A DNA stretch of 64,000 bases from Acidovorax sp. 69 (GTDB lineage: Bacteria; Pseudomonadota; Gammaproteobacteria; Burkholderiales; Burkholderiaceae_C): positions 4,464,501 to 4,528,500 of the forward strand of contig NZ_PGEP01000001.1 in assembly GCF_002797445.1 (NCBI RefSeq), written 5' to 3'. A program made the translations under genes and the position numbers. The notes below the pieces were generated by a model that was given only the letters and a program-made list of their open reading frames with translations, did not search any database and was not told where the DNA came from. Shown piece by piece: positions 28,512 to 37,702 of the stretch. How positions within the stretch are numbered: the first letter of the stretch is position 1; every line of letters starts with the position of its first letter.

Positions 28512-30101
28512 TCACACGGCGGCGCGCAGCAGGTCGACCGCTTTTTCCGCAATCATCACCGTGGGCGCGTTGGTGTTGCCGCTCACGATGCGCGGCATGA
28601 TCGATGCGTCCACCACGCGCAGGCCCAACAGGCCGTGCACACGCAACTGGGCATCCACCACATCCAGAGGCCCCGGGCCCATGCGGCAACTGCCCACAGG
28701 GTGGTAGATGGTGTCGGCGTACTGGCGGATGAACTGCTCAATCTCGGCATCGCTGCGGGCATGGGCCGATGCCGCCAGCTCCTTGGCGCCGAACTTGGCC
28801 AGCGCCGGTTGCATCAGGATCTCGCGCGTGCGCCGGAAGCCGCGCACCATGCGCACCATGTCGTCGGGGTCGGCGAGGAAGTTCGGGTCTACCAGCGGCA
28901 GGGCCATCGGGTCGCGGCTGGCCAGCGTGACCGAGCCCCGGCTCTTGGGCTGCAGCAGGCACACATGGGCCGAGTAGCCATGGCCGAAGACGGTCTTGCG
29001 CCCATGGTCCACCAGCTTGCCGATCACAAAGTGCAACTGCAGGTCGGGCGCAGGCTCTGAGGGGTCGCTCTTGATAAAGCCGCCCGCTTCGGCAAAATTG
29101 GTGGTCAGCATGCCAGTGCGGTGTTTGCGCCATTCCAAGATGCCGCGCACCGTCTGCGCCATGCCCGAGAGCGACAGGCCGAACAGGTCCTTCATTTCTG
29201 GCGCATCCAACACCTGCACCACATCCGGGTGGTCGTGCAGATGCGCACCCACGCCCGGCAGCTCGTGCAGCACCGGGATGCCATGCTGCTGCAGCTGCGC
29301 GCCCGGCCCCACGCCCGACAACATCAACAGCTGCGGCGAGAGCAGCGCGCCGGCGCTCAGCAGCACCTCGCGGCTGGCCTTTACCTGGTGCAGCGCGCCG
29401 CCCTGGCGGTATTCCACGCCCACGGCGCGCGTGCCCTCGAACAGGATGCGCGTAGCATGCGCCCCGGTAATGACCTGCAGGTTGGGCCGCGCGAGGTGCG
29501 GCGTGAGGTAACCCTTGGCCGCGCTGTGCCGCTCGCCGTTCTTGTGCGTGACCTGGTACAGGCCCACGCCCTCCTGCGTGGCACCATTGAAGTCGTTGTT
29601 GTGCGGGTGCCCGGCCTGCACACCAGCGTCGGTGAAATACCGGCTGAACCGGTTGGGTGCTCGCAGGTCCGCCACGTTGAACGGGCCGCCCTGGCCGTGC
29701 CACGCATCGGCGCCGCGCTCGTTGTTTTCGGCACGCAAGAAATAGGGTTTGACATCCTCCCAGCCCCAGCCCGGGTTGCCTTGGGCAGCCCAGTGGTCGT
29801 AGTCGGCATGCTGGCCCCGGACGTACACCATGGCATTGATCGAGCTGGAGCCCCCCAGCACCTTGCCGCGTGGCTGGTAGCCGCGCCGGTTATTCAGCGC
29901 GGCCTGCGGCGTGGTGTTGAAGCCCCAGCCGTTCAGCTCGAACTTGGCCATCACCGCCAGCCCGGCCGGGCAGTGGATGAGCACGCTCTTGTCGGCAGGA
30001 CCGGCCTCCAGCAGGCAGACGCGCACGGCGGGGTCTTCGGTCAGGCGGCCAGCGAGTACGGAGCCTGCAGAGCCGCCGCCAATGACGATGTAGTCGAACA
30101 T
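28512..30101 (-). CDS. GMC-family FAD oxidoreductase (choline/alcohol dehydrogenase type)
   Basis: 529 residues. N-terminal FAD-binding IVIGGGSAGSVLAGRLTE, GMC signature 1 (PRGKVLGGSSSINAMVYVRG), signature 2 region (SAGALLSPQLLMLSGVGP) and C-terminal catalytic His in HPVGSCRMG with the late NTNAPTVMIAEKA FAD contact. Length fits BetA/AlkJ-like dehydrogenases; the specific alcohol is not decidable. The 244-bp region to the divergent hydroxyacyl-CoA dehydrogenase shows no gene and presumably holds both promoters. Confidence 0.87.
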   Translation of the reverse strand: MFDYIVIGGGSAGSVLAGRLTEDPAVRVCLLEAGPADKSVLIHCPAGLAVMAKFELNGWGFNTTPQAALNNRRGYQPRGKVLGGSSSINAMVYVRGQHADYDHWAAQGNPGWGWEDVKPYFLRAENNERGADAWHGQGGPFNVADLRAPNRFSRYFTDAGVQAGHPHNNDFNGATQEGVGLYQVTHKNGERHSAAKGYLTPHLARPNLQVITGAHATRILFEGTRAVGVEYRQGGALHQVKASREVLLSAGALLSPQLLMLSGVGPGAQLQQHGIPVLHELPGVGAHLHDHPDVVQVLDAPEMKDLFGLSLSGMAQTVRGILEWRKHRTGMLTTNFAEAGGFIKSDPSEPAPDLQLHFVIGKLVDHGRKTVFGHGYSAHVCLLQPKSRGSVTLASRDPMALPLVDPNFLADPDDMVRMVRGFRRTREILMQPALAKFGAKELAASAHARSDAEIEQFIRQYADTIYHPVGSCRMGPGPLDVVDAQLRVHGLLGLRVVDASIMPRIVSGNTNAPTVMIAEKAVDLLRAAV

Positions 30102-30345
30102 GTTGTCTTGTCTCCTCCGCCATGCTGTGTGGCGGGTTGGGTATGTAGGGCGAAGAACGGCTCACAAAACCAAGCCAAGCGGTGATGGCTCGGCGCCGCG
30201 CCGCAGGCAGTACGGGTAGTACGACAGGTCGCGGCGACGGCGCCCGAAGAGTTTTGTGGGCCGCGCCAAGCCACGATAACCGAACGGTCGTGCGATTCGC
30301 CTTACCATTCTGCCCATCCGTTTCACTTTGAAGAGGGCTCTCTAT

Positions 30346-31194
30346 ATGACGATTCAGACCGTAGGCATCATCGGCGCAGGCACCATGGGCAACGGCATTG
30401 CGCAGGCTTGTGCGGTGTCGGGCATTCACGTGGTGATGGTCGATATCTCCGATGCTGCAGTGCAAAAAGGCCTGGCCACCGTGGCGGGCAGCCTGGACCG
30501 CCTGATCAAGAAGGAAAAAATCAGCGCCGCCGACAAGGACGCTGCCTTGGCGCGCATCAAGGTCTCCACCAGCTACGACGACCTGAAAGCCGCGCAGCTC
30601 GTGATCGAGGCGGCCACCGAAAACTACGAACTCAAGCTCAAGATCCTGAAGCAGGTGGATGCCATCGTGGCCCCCGAGGTACTGATCGCTTCGAACACCT
30701 CGTCCATCTCCATCACCAAGCTGGCCGCCGCCACCAGCCGTGCCGACCGCTTTATCGGCATGCACTTCTTCAACCCCGTGCCGATGATGGCGCTGGTGGA
30801 GATCATTCGCGGCCTGCAGACCAGCGATGCCACGCACGACGCCGTGAAGGCCCTGGCCGAAGCCCTGGGCAAGAGCCCCATCACCGTGAAGAACGCGCCC
30901 GGCTTTGTGGTCAATCGCATCCTGGTCCCCATGATCAACGAAGCGTTCTTTGTGCTGGCCGAGGGCCTGGCCACGCCCGAGGACATCGATGCGGGCATGA
31001 AGCTGGGCTGCAACCAGCCCATCGGCCCGCTGGCGCTGGCAGACATGATCGGCCTGGATGTGTGCCTGGCCGTGATGGACGTGTACCTGACCGAGTTTGG
31101 CGACAGCAAATACCGTCCGTGCCCGCTGCTCAAGGAAATGGTGGCGGCAGGCCGCCTGGGCCGCAAGACAGGCCAGGGCGTGTATTCCTACTGA
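30346..31194 (+). CDS. 3-hydroxybutyryl-CoA dehydrogenase
   Basis: 282 residues. NAD-binding GIIGAGTMGNGIAQAC; catalytic region ASNTSSISITKLAAATSRADRFIGMHFFNPVPMMALVEII with the active-site His; C-terminal domain GFVVNRILVPMINEAFF. Single-domain Hbd/PaaH type, oxidising (S)-3-hydroxyacyl-CoA in fatty-acid, butyrate or phenylacetate breakdown. The start is preceded by AGAGGG about 8 bp upstream. An enoyl-CoA hydratase-family gene follows after a repeat-filled 232-bp gap. Confidence 0.92.
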   Translation: MTIQTVGIIGAGTMGNGIAQACAVSGIHVVMVDISDAAVQKGLATVAGSLDRLIKKEKISAADKDAALARIKVSTSYDDLKAAQLVIEAATENYELKLKILKQVDAIVAPEVLIASNTSSISITKLAAATSRADRFIGMHFFNPVPMMALVEIIRGLQTSDATHDAVKALAEALGKSPITVKNAPGFVVNRILVPMINEAFFVLAEGLATPEDIDAGMKLGCNQPIGPLALADMIGLDVCLAVMDVYLTEFGDSKYRPCPLLKEMVAAGRLGRKTGQGVYSY

Positions 31195-31330
31195 CCCCCT
31201 GAGTCGCTTCGCGCCTTCCCCCCGGAGGGGGGACGCCCCCAGCGCACGGAGTGGAACCGACATTTGCATGTCGTGGCGGCCCTTGCGCGGGGGCACTGGT
31301 AAGGCGCCGCGCCGGTTTTTGAAGCCGCGG
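31195..31330 (+). repeat. GC-rich stop-adjacent repeat, copy 3 (family B)
   Basis: Starts right after the TGA of the hydroxyacyl-CoA dehydrogenase with CCCCCTGAGTCGCTTCGCGC, continues CTTCCCCCCGGAGGGGGGAC (self-complementary) and GGCGGCCCTTGCGCGG. The rest of the gap to 31426 holds no gene; AAAAGGAG at 31411-31418 is the ribosome site of the next gene. Confidence 0.65.
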
Positions 31331-31426
31331 ACGCATGGGAACCCGGCGCACATGCGTTGTCCCCCTGGGGACGGCGCAGTGAGCGCACCGGGTTTTCAAT
31401 CGTGGAAACGAAAAGGAGACCCGGCC

Positions 31427-32260
31427 ATGTCAGAAGTCAACACCACCACCCCCTCCAGCACCACGCCCCCGCCGGAGGGCTGCATCGACACCCTGGTGCT
31501 CGGCCACGTGCTGCTGATCGGCATCAACCGGCCGGCCAAGCGCAACGGCTGGACGCCCCCCATGTTCCGCCAACTGGCGGAGGCCTACACCCGCCTCGAT
31601 GACGACCCGCAGCTTCGCGTCGGCGTGCTGCATGCCATGGGCGACCACTTCACGGCGGGGCTCGATCTGCCCGCCGTGAGCGCCTACATGCAGCGCGGCG
31701 AAAAAGCCATCCCCGAAGGCCTGGTGGAGCCCCATGACTACGGCCTGCCCGGCTACCGGCGCCGCACCAAGCCCATGGTGGTGGCGGTCAAGGGCATCTG
31801 CTTCACCGTGGGCATCGAGCTGATGCTGGGTGCCGACATCGTGGTGGCGGCCGACAACTGCCGCTTCTCGCAGATGGAGGTGCAGCGCGGCATCATGGCC
31901 ACGGGCGGTGCCACGCTGCGCATGGCCGAACGCGCGGGCACGGGCAATGCCCTGCTGCATTTGCTCACGGCCGACGAGTTTGGCAGCGCCGAGGCGTACC
32001 GCCTGAACTTTGTGCAGAAAGTGGTGCCGGCTGGCCAGGAGCTGGACGAGGCATTGGCGCTTGCCCAGCGCATTGCCGCACAGGCGCCGCGCGCGGTGGT
32101 GGCCACGCGCCTGAATGTGCTCAAGGCCATCGAGCAAGGCCAGGCGGCTGCGGTGGCGGACTTCATCCCGGTGCAAAAGCAACTGGCCAACAGCGAGGAC
32201 GCCGCCGAAGGCGTGCGCGCGTTTGTCGAGCGTCGGCCCGCGCAGTTCAGCGGGCGCTGA
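31427..32260 (+). CDS. Enoyl-CoA hydratase/isomerase (crotonase) family protein
   Basis: 277 residues with the crotonase fold: oxyanion-hole region HAMGDHFTAGLDLPAVS, second hole region KGICFTVGIELMLGADIVVAADNCRFSQMEV, and C-terminal helices (FVERRPAQF). Proline/threonine-rich first ~20 residues. Start confirmed by AAAAGGAG 9 bp upstream. Reaction is probably hydration or isomerisation of an unsaturated acyl-CoA; the two catalytic Glu positions of true hydratases are not clearly both present, so another crotonase activity is possible. Confidence 0.85.
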   Translation: MSEVNTTTPSSTTPPPEGCIDTLVLGHVLLIGINRPAKRNGWTPPMFRQLAEAYTRLDDDPQLRVGVLHAMGDHFTAGLDLPAVSAYMQRGEKAIPEGLVEPHDYGLPGYRRRTKPMVVAVKGICFTVGIELMLGADIVVAADNCRFSQMEVQRGIMATGGATLRMAERAGTGNALLHLLTADEFGSAEAYRLNFVQKVVPAGQELDEALALAQRIAAQAPRAVVATRLNVLKAIEQGQAAAVADFIPVQKQLANSEDAAEGVRAFVERRPAQFSGR

Positions 32261-32307
32261 GGTCCTGGTGGTGCGTCGCCGCCGGAGCCACCACGCACCA
32301 AATTCCA

Positions 32308-32366
32308 AGCCAAATCGACCGCTAGCGCAGATAAATCATGCGCTAGCAGCTCCACTATTGATAGCA
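32308..32366. repeat. Palindromic intergenic repeat, copy 5 (family A, inverted)
   Basis: CCAAATCGACCGCTAGCGC, then ATGCGCTAGCAGCTCC and TATTGATAGC: the family-A unit in reverse orientation, 48 bp after the crotonase gene, able to form a hairpin and probably act as its terminator. Confidence 0.7.
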
Positions 32367-32490
32367 CCGCCCAGCAAGCGACATGGATGCGGCGCCCCCG
32401 CATGCGCCAGCGGAGCGCGCGAATAGCACCGATGGCGCAGAGCCGCTCCCCCGCCGACACAATCCCATCCGATAACAAAGTTTTTCACAA

Positions 32491-32510
32491 TTAAATTGCA
32501 CACAATTTAA
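32491..32510. promoter_or_regulatory. Probable OhrR operator
   Basis: TTAAATTG-CACA-CAATTTAA: perfect 8-base arms, A/T-rich against a GC-rich background, 21 bp upstream of ohrR. A/T-rich palindromes of this type (CAATT/AATTG) are what OhrR proteins bind. Overlap with the ohrR promoter would give autoregulation. Confidence 0.65.
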
Positions 32511-32531
32511 TTTACCGCCACAATTCACCCC

Positions 32532-32996
32532 ATGCCCAGCCACAGCACACTCCACACCCCCAGCCCCGCCGCCCTGCGGCTGGACAACCAGGTCTGCTTT
32601 GCGCTGTATTCCGCCTCGCTGGCGATGACCAAGTTGTACAAGCCGCTGCTCGATGGCATCGGCCTGACCTACCCCCAGTACCTCGTGATGCTGGTGCTGT
32701 GGGAGCAGGACGGCCTCACGGTATCCGAGCTGGGCGAGCGTCTGTTTCTCGACTCTGGCACGCTCACGCCGCTGCTCAAGCGCCTGGAGACCCAGGGCCA
32801 CATCGCTCGGCTGCGCGATGCAGAGGACGAGCGCCGCGTGCGCATTTCCCTCACGGCAGAAGGCCGTGCACTTCGCAACCACGCAGAGATCATTCCGCAA
32901 TGCGTGCTGCAAAACAGCCAATGCTCGATTGCCGAGCTGACGGCGTTGACCACCGAACTCAAACAGTTGCGTGGCCGGCTCAACCAGCAGCGCTGA
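32532..32996 (+). CDS. ohrR: Organic hydroperoxide-sensing MarR-family repressor OhrR
   Basis: 154 residues. MarR winged helix ([47 protein letters not shown]). The sensing cysteine is Cys22 in [11 protein letters not shown], and Cys124/Cys131 give candidate partners, as in two-Cys OhrR proteins. The regulated gene ohr lies 71 bp downstream on the same strand, and a palindromic operator precedes ohrR. Confidence 0.93.
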   Translation: MPSHSTLHTPSPAALRLDNQVCFALYSASLAMTKLYKPLLDGIGLTYPQYLVMLVLWEQDGLTVSELGERLFLDSGTLTPLLKRLETQGHIARLRDAEDERRVRISLTAEGRALRNHAEIIPQCVLQNSQCSIAELTALTTELKQLRGRLNQQR

Positions 32997-33067
32997 CGGC
33001 CACCACCAGCCCCATCACCGATTCCCTCCCCCGCCCGCCTGTGGGCAACAACCGCAAGGAAGACACC

Positions 33068-33484
33068 ATGACCACACTCGAAAAAGTCCTGTACACCGCC
33101 AAGTCGCACGTGACCGGTGGCCGCGATGGCGCCGCCAAGACCGATGACGGCCGCCTGGACGTCAAGCTGTCCTCGCCCGGCACGGCCGGCACCGGCACCA
33201 ACCCAGAGCAGCTGTTTGCATCGGGCTACGCAGCCTGCTTCATCGGCGCCATGAAGGCTGTGGGCGGCAAGATCGGCATCCCTGTGCCACAAGACGCGTC
33301 GATCGACGCTGAAGTGGACCTGGGTCCTATTCCGAACGCCTACGGCATCGCCGCCCGCCTGGCCATCAGCCTGCCCGGCCTGGACAAGGAAACCGCCCAG
33401 AAGCTGGTGGACGCAGCCCACCAGGTCTGCCCTTACTCCAACGCCACGCGCGGCAACATCGACGTCACCATCACGCTGGTGTAA
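33068..33484 (+). CDS. ohr: Organic hydroperoxide resistance protein Ohr
   Basis: 138 residues. Thiol peroxidase reducing organic hydroperoxides. Both catalytic cysteines are present: Cys57 in YAACFIGA and Cys121 in [12 protein letters not shown]. Ribosome site AAGGAAG precedes the ATG. Sits between ohrR and a small membrane protein gene 4 bp downstream, so it is likely co-transcribed with the latter. Confidence 0.96.
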   Translation: MTTLEKVLYTAKSHVTGGRDGAAKTDDGRLDVKLSSPGTAGTGTNPEQLFASGYAACFIGAMKAVGGKIGIPVPQDASIDAEVDLGPIPNAYGIAARLAISLPGLDKETAQKLVDAAHQVCPYSNATRGNIDVTITLV

Positions 33485-33488
33485 GCCC

Positions 33489-33872
33489 ATGGGCCGCCTG
33501 CTGATCCCTCGCATCGCGGTGGCCCTGGTGGCCATCGAGCATGTGTACATCCTCGTGCTCGAAATGTTCTTCTGGAACAAGCCGCTGGGGATGAAGACCT
33601 TCAACCTGACGCAGGAGCTGGCCGACGCCACCACCACGCTGGCGGCCAACCAGGGGCTGTACAACGGTTTTCTGGCGGCCGGCCTGTTCTGGGGGCTGTT
33701 CACCGGCAACCGGGTGTTCAAGGTCTTCTTCCTGGGCTGCGTGATCGTGGCCGGGGTGTTTGGTGCCGCCACGGCAGCGCCAAAAATTTTCTTCAGCCAG
33801 GCACTGCCCGCGATCATTGCGATGGCCCTGGTGCTGGCGCTTGACAAGCCTGCAACGCAGAAAAGCCCATAA
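33489..33872 (+). CDS. DUF1304-family small membrane protein
   Basis: 127 residues with about four hydrophobic segments ([65 protein letters not shown]). Matches the DUF1304 pattern ([12 protein letters not shown]...[10 protein letters not shown]). Function unknown. It follows ohr by 4 bp, suggesting a link with peroxide stress, and ends at a strong terminator hairpin. Confidence 0.85.
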   Translation: MGRLLIPRIAVALVAIEHVYILVLEMFFWNKPLGMKTFNLTQELADATTTLAANQGLYNGFLAAGLFWGLFTGNRVFKVFFLGCVIVAGVFGAATAAPKIFFSQALPAIIAMALVLALDKPATQKSP

Positions 33873-33884
33873 ACATCAAAAACC

Positions 33885-33930
33885 ATAGCTGCCAGCGCTT
33901 ATGGCATAAGCGCTGGCAGCTATTTTTTAT
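33885..33930 (+). terminator. Terminator hairpin formed by a family-A repeat (copy 6)
   Basis: Arms of 18 bases (33885-33902 and 33906-33923) pair perfectly around GGC and are followed by TTTTTAT. This is both the clearest family-A repeat and a textbook Rho-independent terminator for the ohr/DUF1304 unit. Confidence 0.85.
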
Positions 33931-34007
33931 TGAAAATCAAATGCTCCAGCCTGCATTGCAAGCTGGCATTCAGCGACACGCGCGATGATGGGGCTGGAGA
34001 CAACCCC

Positions 34008-34766
34008 ATGAAAATCGCCCTGCTGTCCGACATCCACGCCAACCGCCAGGCCCTGGACGCCTGCCTGCAGCATGCCCGCTCCCAGGGGGCGGAGCAGTTC
34101 GCTCTGCTGGGCGACCTGATGGGCTATGGCGGCGACCCCGTGGCGGTGGTGGAGCAGGTGCGTGACCTGGCCGAACAAGGCGCCCTGTGCGTGCTGGGCA
34201 ACCACGACGCCATGGCCCTGGCCCCTCCGGCCAACCCGCGCAACCGCAGCGAGCTGGGCGCGCAGTGGACGCACGACCAGCTCGGCAACAGCCACATCGC
34301 CTTTTTGCAATCGCTGCCGCTCACCGCACGGCTGGGCAGCAGCGCGCTGCTGGTCCACGCCAGCGCCGACATGCCCGCGCAATGGCGGTATGTCGAAGAC
34401 TCCAACGCCGCCGAGCGCAGCATGACGGCGGCCCAGGCCATCGACCCTGCCATCCGCTACGTCTTCTGCGGCCATGTGCACGAACAGGTGCTGTACTTCC
34501 TTACGCCCACCGCCAAACTCATGCGCTTTGCGCCCGAGCCCGGTGTGCCCGTGCCCGTGCCACCGCACCGCCAGTGGCTGGGCATCGTGGGCTCGGTGGG
34601 CCAGCCGCGCGACGGCGATGCGCGCGCCATGTACGCCGTGTTTGACGACACCGCCCGGCAGATCACCTTTTACCGCGTGCCGTATGACCACCTGGCCGCT
34701 GCCGCTGCGATCCGCGCGGCAGGCCTGCCCGGCTTCTACGCCGACCGCCTCGAAAAAGGCCAGTAG
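34008..34766 (+). CDS. Metallophosphoesterase (YfcE/calcineurin-like)
   Basis: 252 residues with all metal-binding motifs: LLSDIHANRQAL, LLGDLMGYGGDP, VLGNHDAMA, LLVHASAD and FCGHVHEQV. Start ATG 34008 has GGAG 8 bp upstream. The family hydrolyses phosphodiesters or phosphomonoesters, including bis-nucleoside tetraphosphates; the substrate cannot be assigned. Monocistronic between two intergenic repeats. Confidence 0.87.
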   Translation: MKIALLSDIHANRQALDACLQHARSQGAEQFALLGDLMGYGGDPVAVVEQVRDLAEQGALCVLGNHDAMALAPPANPRNRSELGAQWTHDQLGNSHIAFLQSLPLTARLGSSALLVHASADMPAQWRYVEDSNAAERSMTAAQAIDPAIRYVFCGHVHEQVLYFLTPTAKLMRFAPEPGVPVPVPPHRQWLGIVGSVGQPRDGDARAMYAVFDDTARQITFYRVPYDHLAAAAAIRAAGLPGFYADRLEKGQ

Positions 34767-34777
34767 GGATGCGACAC

Positions 34778-34890
34778 CCCCTGAGCGGCTACGCCGCTTC
34801 CCCCCGCTCTCGCATCGCTGCGCGCTGCGGGCAGGGAGACGACGCCAGCGCGGCGGGGCGGCCCTTGCGCGGCGTCTCTCGCTGAGGGTA
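34778..34890 (+). repeat. GC-rich stop-adjacent repeat, copy 4 (family B)
   Basis: Begins 11-12 bases after the phosphoesterase stop: ACCCCCTGAGCGGCTACGCC, then GCTTCCCCCC, GGGGCGGCCCTTGCGCGGCG. Fills the 173-bp gap before the kinase gene except for its ribosome site. Confidence 0.65.
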
Positions 34891-34939
34891 TGCCAGTTTC
34901 TTGCGGCGTGGTCGGCAGGCAGCAAAAGGAAGAACCGAC

Positions 34940-36379
34940 ATGAAATTGCTTGAGCCCGGCACCGAGATCGACGGCTTTCGCGTGGTGGACTGCATCCACG
35001 CGGGCGGCATGGCGCACATCTACGCGGTGGAATACGCGCAGGCCGACCGCAGCCCCGGCTTTCCGATGGCGATGAAGATCCCGCGCATGACAGCAGGTGA
35101 CGGCGCCGAGAACATCGTGAGCTTTGAGGTCGAGCTACAAATCCTGCCCGTGCTCAGCGGCCCGCATGTGCCGCGTTTTGTGGCGGCGGGCGACCTGGTG
35201 CGCCTGCCCTACCTGGTGATGGAATACATCCCCGGCCAGACGCTGCAGCACTGGCTGGACGAAGGACCAGGGCAGTGCGACATCGCAACCATAGCCCGCC
35301 TGGGCGCGGCCACGGCCCACGCGGCGCACAGCCTGCACCAGCAGAACGTGTGCCACCTGGACCTCAAGCCCGCCAACGTGCTCATCAAGGCCGACAGCAC
35401 CGCCGTGCTGCTGGACTTTGGCCTCTCGTGCCACGCGCACTACCCCGACCTGCTGGCCGAAGAAATGCGCCAGGCCGTGGGCTCGCCCGCCTGGATCGCG
35501 CCCGAGCAGGTGGTGGGCGTGCGCGGCGACCCGCGCAGCGACATCTTCGCCATCGGCGTGATGCTGTACGAACTGGCAACCGGCGAGCTGCCGTTTGGCG
35601 CGCCCACCACCAGTGGCGGCATGCGCCAGCGCCTGTGGATGACACCCGCGCCGCCGCGCAAACACCGCGCCGACATCCCGCCCTGGCTGCAGGAGGTCAT
35701 CCTGCGCTGCCTGGAGCCCGAGGCCGCAAGCCGTTACCCCTCGGCCGCGCACCTGGCGTTTGACCTGTCCAACCCAGAGCAGGTACTCATCACCGAACGC
35801 GGCGAACGCACCGAGCGCACACCGCTGCGCACCCATGTGCGGCGCTGGCTGCGGGCGGCGGGCATGCATTACACGCCCAGCCCCCTGCCCTCGCAGCAGA
35901 TCGAAGACACCCCCATCCTGATGGTGGCGGTGCCCCATGCCGATGTGAGCGACGCCACGCTGTATTCGCTGCGCCAGGCGGTAGCGCGGTCGCTGGGCAT
36001 ACGCCCCGGCGCACGCCTGGCCTGCGTGACCGTGATCTCGCCCGGCGCCAGCAGCACCAGCGACAGCGACCGCAGCGAAACCACGCTGCACCGCCAGCAC
36101 ATGGCGCGCCTGCGCCAGTGGGCCCAGGCGCTGGACCTGACCGGACATGCCGTGAGCTACCACGTGCTGGAATCGGGCGATGTGGCCCAGGCGCTGGTGC
36201 GCTATGCGGCCAGCAACCATGTGAGCATGATGATCGTGGGCGCCGCCACGCACGGGTTGCAAACGCAGCGCTTCTTTGCCACGGTGCCCATGCGCGTGGC
36301 GCGCGATGCGCCCTGCACCGTCATCCTGGTCAAGCAGGCGCTGCCTTTTGAGCAGCTGGGACAGGCGCTCCCGGGGTGA
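34940..36379 (+). CDS. Ser/Thr protein kinase fused to a universal stress protein domain
   Basis: 479 residues. Kinase domain (about 12-290): glycine loop HAGGMAHIY, ATP-binding Lys46 in AMKIPRM, catalytic loop HLDLKPANVL (His139, Asp141), DFG at 159-161, SPAWIAPEQ, then a conserved Asp in SDIFAIGVMLYEL. The catalytic loop has HLD instead of HRD. After a linker, a USP domain spans about 330-465 (PILMVAVPHADVS, SMMIVGAATHG, VPMRVARDAPCTVILVK). The fusion suggests a cytoplasmic stress-linked kinase; its substrates are unknown. Start supported by AAAAGGAAG. Confidence 0.87.
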   Translation: MKLLEPGTEIDGFRVVDCIHAGGMAHIYAVEYAQADRSPGFPMAMKIPRMTAGDGAENIVSFEVELQILPVLSGPHVPRFVAAGDLVRLPYLVMEYIPGQTLQHWLDEGPGQCDIATIARLGAATAHAAHSLHQQNVCHLDLKPANVLIKADSTAVLLDFGLSCHAHYPDLLAEEMRQAVGSPAWIAPEQVVGVRGDPRSDIFAIGVMLYELATGELPFGAPTTSGGMRQRLWMTPAPPRKHRADIPPWLQEVILRCLEPEAASRYPSAAHLAFDLSNPEQVLITERGERTERTPLRTHVRRWLRAAGMHYTPSPLPSQQIEDTPILMVAVPHADVSDATLYSLRQAVARSLGIRPGARLACVTVISPGASSTSDSDRSETTLHRQHMARLRQWAQALDLTGHAVSYHVLESGDVAQALVRYAASNHVSMMIVGAATHGLQTQRFFATVPMRVARDAPCTVILVKQALPFEQLGQALPG

Positions 36380-36543
36380 TCCGGCCTCGCACTCCGCCAA
36401 CCCATCCCACTACTTCCCGTTCGCTCCCATCCCGTTCAGGCCGCGAGTTGTTGCAGTGCGCCAGGCGTCCATCCACAGCGCGTCTGTCGCCGAGGCGGCG
36501 CGCCCCGCTTGAGTGCAGGCCCGCTTTCGTTTAGCGTGGTGGC

Positions 36544-37638
36544 ATGAGCACCACCACCCTTCTCGTGCGCCAGGACCAGCTGGCCACCACCCGCCTTGTG
36601 ACCACCGACGACACCCCGCTGGCCGAGGGCCAGGTCCGCGTGCGGGTGGAGTCGTTTGCCCTCACGGCCAACAACATCACCTACGCTGCGCTGGGCAACA
36701 TGCTGAACTATTGGCAGTTCTTCCCCACCGGCGATGCGGGCTGGGGCATCGTGCCCGTGTGGGGCTTTGGCACCGTGGTCCAGTCGCTGAACCCGGCCGT
36801 GGCCGTGGGCGAGCGGCTGTACGGCTACTGGCCCATGGCCAGCCAGGCCGTGCTGTCGCCCGAGCGCGTCAACCCCACGGGGTTCAGCGACGGCGCTGCC
36901 CACCGCGCAGGCCTGCACGCGGTCTACAACCATTACCTGCGCACCAACACCGACGGGCTGTACCGCGCCGACAACGAAGACGTGCAGGCGCTGCTGCGGC
37001 CGCTGTTCATCACCTCGTGGCTGATTGACGACTTCCTGGCCGACCAGCAGTTCTTTGGCGCCCAGCGCATGCTGCTGTCCAGCGCATCGAGCAAGACGGC
37101 CTACGGCACCGCCTTCCAGCTCGCCCAGCGGGGCGGCATCGAGGTCATCGGACTCACCTCGCCCGGCAATGTGGCGTTTTGCGAAAGCCTGGGCTGCTAC
37201 AGCCGCGTGGTCACCTACGACGCGCTGGACCAGATCGACGGTGCCACGCCCAGCGTGTACATCGACTTTGCGGGCAGCGTGGGCCTGCGCCAGCGCATCC
37301 ATACCCACTTCACCGGCCTGGCCTACAGCTGCTCGGTGGGCGCCAGCCACGTGCAGGACCTGGGCGGTGCAGGCCAGCTGCCCGGTCCGCGCCCGGTGAT
37401 GTTCTTTGCCCCCGCCCAGGTCAAGAAGCGCCACACCGACTGGGGCGCGCAGGGCCTGAACGAGCGCCTGGTGGCCGCCTGGAACCAGTTCAGCAGCGCT
37501 GTGTCAGCCGGGCCCCAGCCCTGGCTGGTGGTGCAGCACCATGCAGGGCCCGAGGCCACCCAGGCGCTGTTTGCCGCGGTGCTGGCAGGCAGCGGCGACC
37601 CGCGTGCCGGGCATATCGCCACCGTCTTGCCCCGCTGA
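36544..37638 (+). CDS. DUF2855-family protein
   Basis: 364 residues. Matches DUF2855 by its ALTANNITYAALGNMLNYWQFFP start and PVWGFGTVV, which resemble the N-terminal lobe of medium-chain dehydrogenases, and a degraded Rossmann region (MLLSSASSKTAYGTAFQLA). No zinc-site cysteines and no clear GxGxxG, so catalytic activity is doubtful or different. Function unknown. The 164 bp upstream hold no gene. srkA follows 64 bp downstream and may be co-transcribed. Confidence 0.82.
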   Translation: MSTTTLLVRQDQLATTRLVTTDDTPLAEGQVRVRVESFALTANNITYAALGNMLNYWQFFPTGDAGWGIVPVWGFGTVVQSLNPAVAVGERLYGYWPMASQAVLSPERVNPTGFSDGAAHRAGLHAVYNHYLRTNTDGLYRADNEDVQALLRPLFITSWLIDDFLADQQFFGAQRMLLSSASSKTAYGTAFQLAQRGGIEVIGLTSPGNVAFCESLGCYSRVVTYDALDQIDGATPSVYIDFAGSVGLRQRIHTHFTGLAYSCSVGASHVQDLGGAGQLPGPRPVMFFAPAQVKKRHTDWGAQGLNERLVAAWNQFSSAVSAGPQPWLVVQHHAGPEATQALFAAVLAGSGDPRAGHIATVLPR

Positions 37639-37702
37639 GGCGGCCAGCCCCTCCAGCCACAGGCAGGCGCGAAGGCGGGAAGGCGGGCAGCGACAATGGG
37701 GC

